Of a DNA stretch of 20,142 nucleotides, positions 18,301 to 20,142 are shown piece after piece; the stretch's first letter is position 1; each line of letters begins with the position of its first letter. The stretch comes from Phallusia fumigata. Lineage: Eukaryota; Chordata; Ascidiacea; Phlebobranchia; Ascidiidae. Under the pieces are notes generated by a model. That model saw only the letters and a program-made list of their open reading frames with translations. It ran no database searches and had not been told where the DNA came from. Location of the stretch: contig QXVZ01022872.1 in assembly GCA_008931825.1 (NCBI GenBank), forward strand, positions 6,448-26,589, written 5' to 3'. The position numbers were made by a program, and so were the translations under genes.

Positions 18301-20142
18301 AAAATTTTATTGTTTTTATGATATTTAATCTATTTTGGCCAATTTGTGTGATAAAAATACACTGCTTTAACCTCCTATAATGGTCTCTGACAAACAAAAT
18401 CCAAGATACAGAAATATACAAGTATTCACTAAATGCAAAACAAGCACACCAAACTGCAAATTTTAAAAGATTAAAGTGTTAAAATTCTGGTTACAAATTT
18501 TGCCAGAAAGAGCAAATTTTATAAACAATAACCTGAGTTTTATGAATAAAATCTTGCCGTCATGGCAACTCACATGTTCTGTTATCCAGTTGAGTTGAGC
18601 CATGGATGTTGCCGTGGTGATCGCTGTGTTTTCCTGCTCCTTGAGTTCAAGGTATAATTCGTCCATGCGTGCCTTGATCTCTTTCTCCTAAGCAATTTCA
18701 ACAAAATAAAAGTAAAATTGAGCTTAAAAATATTGGGTTGTTTGTGCCAACTAATAAAAGGAAATTTTGGTTGTCTTATTTTTGGAATGTTTTTGGGTGT
18801 AGATTTGGCAGAAATATGCCCAATTTACATGACCAAATTGTATTTGCCAGGGTTGTGGTTCTAATCCTGATAAATTTAACTAAGTTATGGTTATCAACTG
18901 CCAAAAGCTGATAAAATGAAATCAACAACAGCAATCGGTTACACTCAGCACAAAGATGCAATCAGATGTTTTGCCAACTGAGAATAAAAACAAACAAGAA
19001 GCAGATCCAGAACTGGAGTCTTTAAGTCTATGGCACAGCTTCTAAACTTCTGTAGGGTCATAGCTCAACACTTCTTAAGACCAACTTGATTGTTGTTCAA
19101 TTTTTTTATTTTATATACACCTTATTTTCTTCCCACAATATCCTTTCTCTTTCCAACAAGTTTTCTTGCTCCTGCTCAAACTTCTTTGTCAATTCCTCCT
19201 CAAACTGATCAAGTCTAATAGGAAAAAATGATCATTTAGATTTATTTAGTTTATACAGTTGCTTCAGGCAGAAAATTTTTTACTTTTGTCTGAAATGTGT
19301 CTCTTTTTCTGCCAGAATTTTTTCCAACTTTTGGTTTTCATTCTGGGTTTGTTCTTGAATCCATTCGGCCTTTGCTTCATCGACCTGTAAAAAAAACAAT
19401 GCCAATGAAACTGCCCTCAAAGAGCTGAAAGAAACAACATTTAAACAAAAACCAACAAAAAAAACATTCAGCAAGAACTTTTTTAATCATCAAGTAAATT
19501 CTGAAATATTTTCATTACTTTTTTCTTTAACTCTTCCTCCGATTTCTGCTCCTGCCTCCGATCCTCATCACTCTTCACTTTATCCCACTCTTGCCTGATC
19601 TCATTCATCTCAGACTCATGCTTGGAGATCAGCAAATTTTTCTCCTGGAAATCAATATTTTGTCAGATGGAAATAGTTGTTTTACCAGGGCATAGGTCAA
19701 AAACAAAAAATAATGGACATAAACCCCCTACATTTTCAAATTCTTTCATTAGTTCTTCTTTAATCTTTTCTTCCAACGAATCTTTTTCAGCGCAAACGTG
19801 GACATAACTTTGCTTCACCTCTGACAACTCATGAGCAAGTGCCTCCATTTCTGACCTTAAAAAAATATGATTCAGATCTTATATTTGTGATGGGGAATAG
19901 TTTAAACAAGTCAATAATTTTAAATCAACAAAGACTTCAAATTAATTTTTGTCAAAAAAAGTGGTGAAAAAGTAAAAAAAAAACACTGTTTTATTTATTT
20001 GTGTATTTTCAATATATTTAACATTTTTCGAATTAAAACTTCAGAAAACAAGCTTTTAAAATTTTTGTGTTTACATGCAACACACAACAAGTGGGAGATC
20101 TAACAATATTTAATTGTCTGCCTTTTACCAGCTCCACCACCT
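15134..20142 (-). CDS. Coiled-coil protein, C-terminal part (5' end outside window)
   Basis: Exons in coding order: 20142-20129 (uncertain), 19855-19732, 19644-19519, 19384-19284, 19214-19121, 18687-18574, 18291-18259, 17813-17689, 17329-17212, 16895-16783, 15816-15656 and 15342-15134 with stop TAA. From 19855 onward all phases agree, giving about 438 residues. Nearly the whole length is Glu/Lys/Gln-rich heptad-like coiled coil (for example M-K-E-F-E-N, E-E-E-L-K-K-K, K-K-K-E-N-E-M-A-E-E-L), broken by a Ser/Pro linker (A-P-R-P-S-N-S-S-S) in exon 15816-15656 and a Ser-rich stretch in the last exon. No motor, zinc or membrane motif is visible. Such long coiled coils are typical of centrosomal, ciliary or cytoskeletal proteins, but I cannot name the family. 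Confidence 0.78.
15343..15655 (-). other. Intron of the coiled-coil gene
   Basis: Phase-1 intron, AT-rich. No gene or repeat recognised. Confidence 0.7.
16348..16386. repeat. Perfect inverted repeat, 11-bp arms
   Basis: CAGACCACTGG (16348-16358) pairs with CCAGTGGTCTG (16376-16386) across 17 bases. The CCAGTGGTCTGGGGACC wording resembles ends of hAT-type elements, so this may be one surviving end of an old insertion. No partner end was found. Confidence 0.6.
16419..16720. mobile_element. hAT-like MITE, 302 bp, with perfect 8-bp target duplication
   Basis: Flanked by identical ATCTAGTG at 16411-16418 and 16721-16728 (the match extends to TGATCTAGTG if the last TG of the element is counted). 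Terminal inverted repeats are CATGGGCGTCGATT and, from the right end, CACAGGCGTCGATT, matching at 12 of 14. Internal GGGGTGGCA / TGCCACCCC blocks give secondary structure. No transposase. The perfect duplication suggests a fairly recent insertion. Confidence 0.82.
16896..17211 (-). other. Intron of the coiled-coil gene
   Basis: Phase-0 intron with donor GTGAGT and acceptor TTTTCAG. No internal feature recognised. Confidence 0.7.
17330..17688 (-). other. Intron of the coiled-coil gene
   Basis: Phase-2 intron with donor GTAAGA and a TTTATTTCAG acceptor. Very AT-rich. The plus-strand frame over 17353-17652 has no protein-like character. Confidence 0.7.
17814..18258 (-). other. Intron of the coiled-coil gene, with an N near its donor
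   Basis: The donor side is GTCCAT followed at 18252 by N, a poor splice site, yet exon phases on both sides match (0/0). The N may mark a contig join, in which case the true donor or a few bases of exon are missing. Sequence 18216-18250 is G-rich and unlike the rest of the intron. Confidence 0.55.
18688..19120 (-). other. Intron of the coiled-coil gene
   Basis: Phase-0 intron with donor GTGTAT and acceptor GCTTAG. No recognisable feature. Confidence 0.7.
20129..20142 (-). CDS. Possible end of an upstream exon of the coiled-coil gene
   Basis: On the minus strand the sequence enters the window and meets a donor-like GGTAAAAG at 20128. Only 14 bases are visible. Joining to 19855 needs phase 2. 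Joining to an alternative acceptor four bases further in (exon from 19851) needs phase 1 and would read Gly-Gly-Gly-Ala-Glu. Neither can be decided here. Confidence 0.3.

Noticed and set aside
1-20142. tRNA, rRNA, CRISPR or bacterial operon features
   Set aside because: No cloverleaf B-box context, spaced repeat array or Shine-Dalgarno pattern was found. All gene structure is spliced eukaryotic.

Overview
This is an intron-rich, AT-rich nuclear DNA window of animal type. Introns are short (mostly 250-550 bp), exons are joined by canonical GT-AG sites whose phases agree, genes are packed tightly, and several small hAT-like non-autonomous transposons sit in non-coding DNA. The compactness, domain content and mobile elements suggest a tunicate, Ciona-like. 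That is an inference; no marker in the window proves the species. The gene models below were built by hand from splice sites and matching exon phases.

Layout. (1) 1-6731, minus strand: one large gene, cut by the left edge, for a protein kinase followed by a long Ser/Thr/Pro-rich linker with eight copies of an E-T-x-P-K motif and then a TPR-like alpha-helical region (at least 1,270 residues). Its start codon appears to be the last three bases of its first exon. (2) 6732-7791: non-coding DNA between two divergent genes. (3) 7792-8484, plus: an intronless 230-residue protein that I do not recognise. (4) 8235-9299 and 9301-10364: the same ~1.06 kb twice, separated by a single N at 9300. This is almost certainly two overlapping contigs placed side by side. 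It duplicates the end of gene 3, a hAT-like MITE and the first exon of gene 4. (5) 9991-15047, plus: a ten-exon, 454-residue membrane-anchored prolyl-4-hydroxylase-like 2-oxoglutarate/Fe(II) dioxygenase with every expected metal and co-substrate ligand present. (6) 15134-20142, minus: the 3' part of a coiled-coil protein gene, cut by the right edge and converging tail-to-tail on the dioxygenase gene with 86 bp between stop codons.

The genes show no obvious shared pathway. Genes 3 and 5 lie in the same direction with only ~170 bp between them once the MITE is discounted, which would fit a tunicate-style two-gene transcription unit. The most unusual items are the kinase/ETxPK-repeat/TPR architecture, the unrecognised intronless protein with a Cys/His cluster, and the three MITEs. 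The 1-kb duplication should not be read as biology until the gap is checked.
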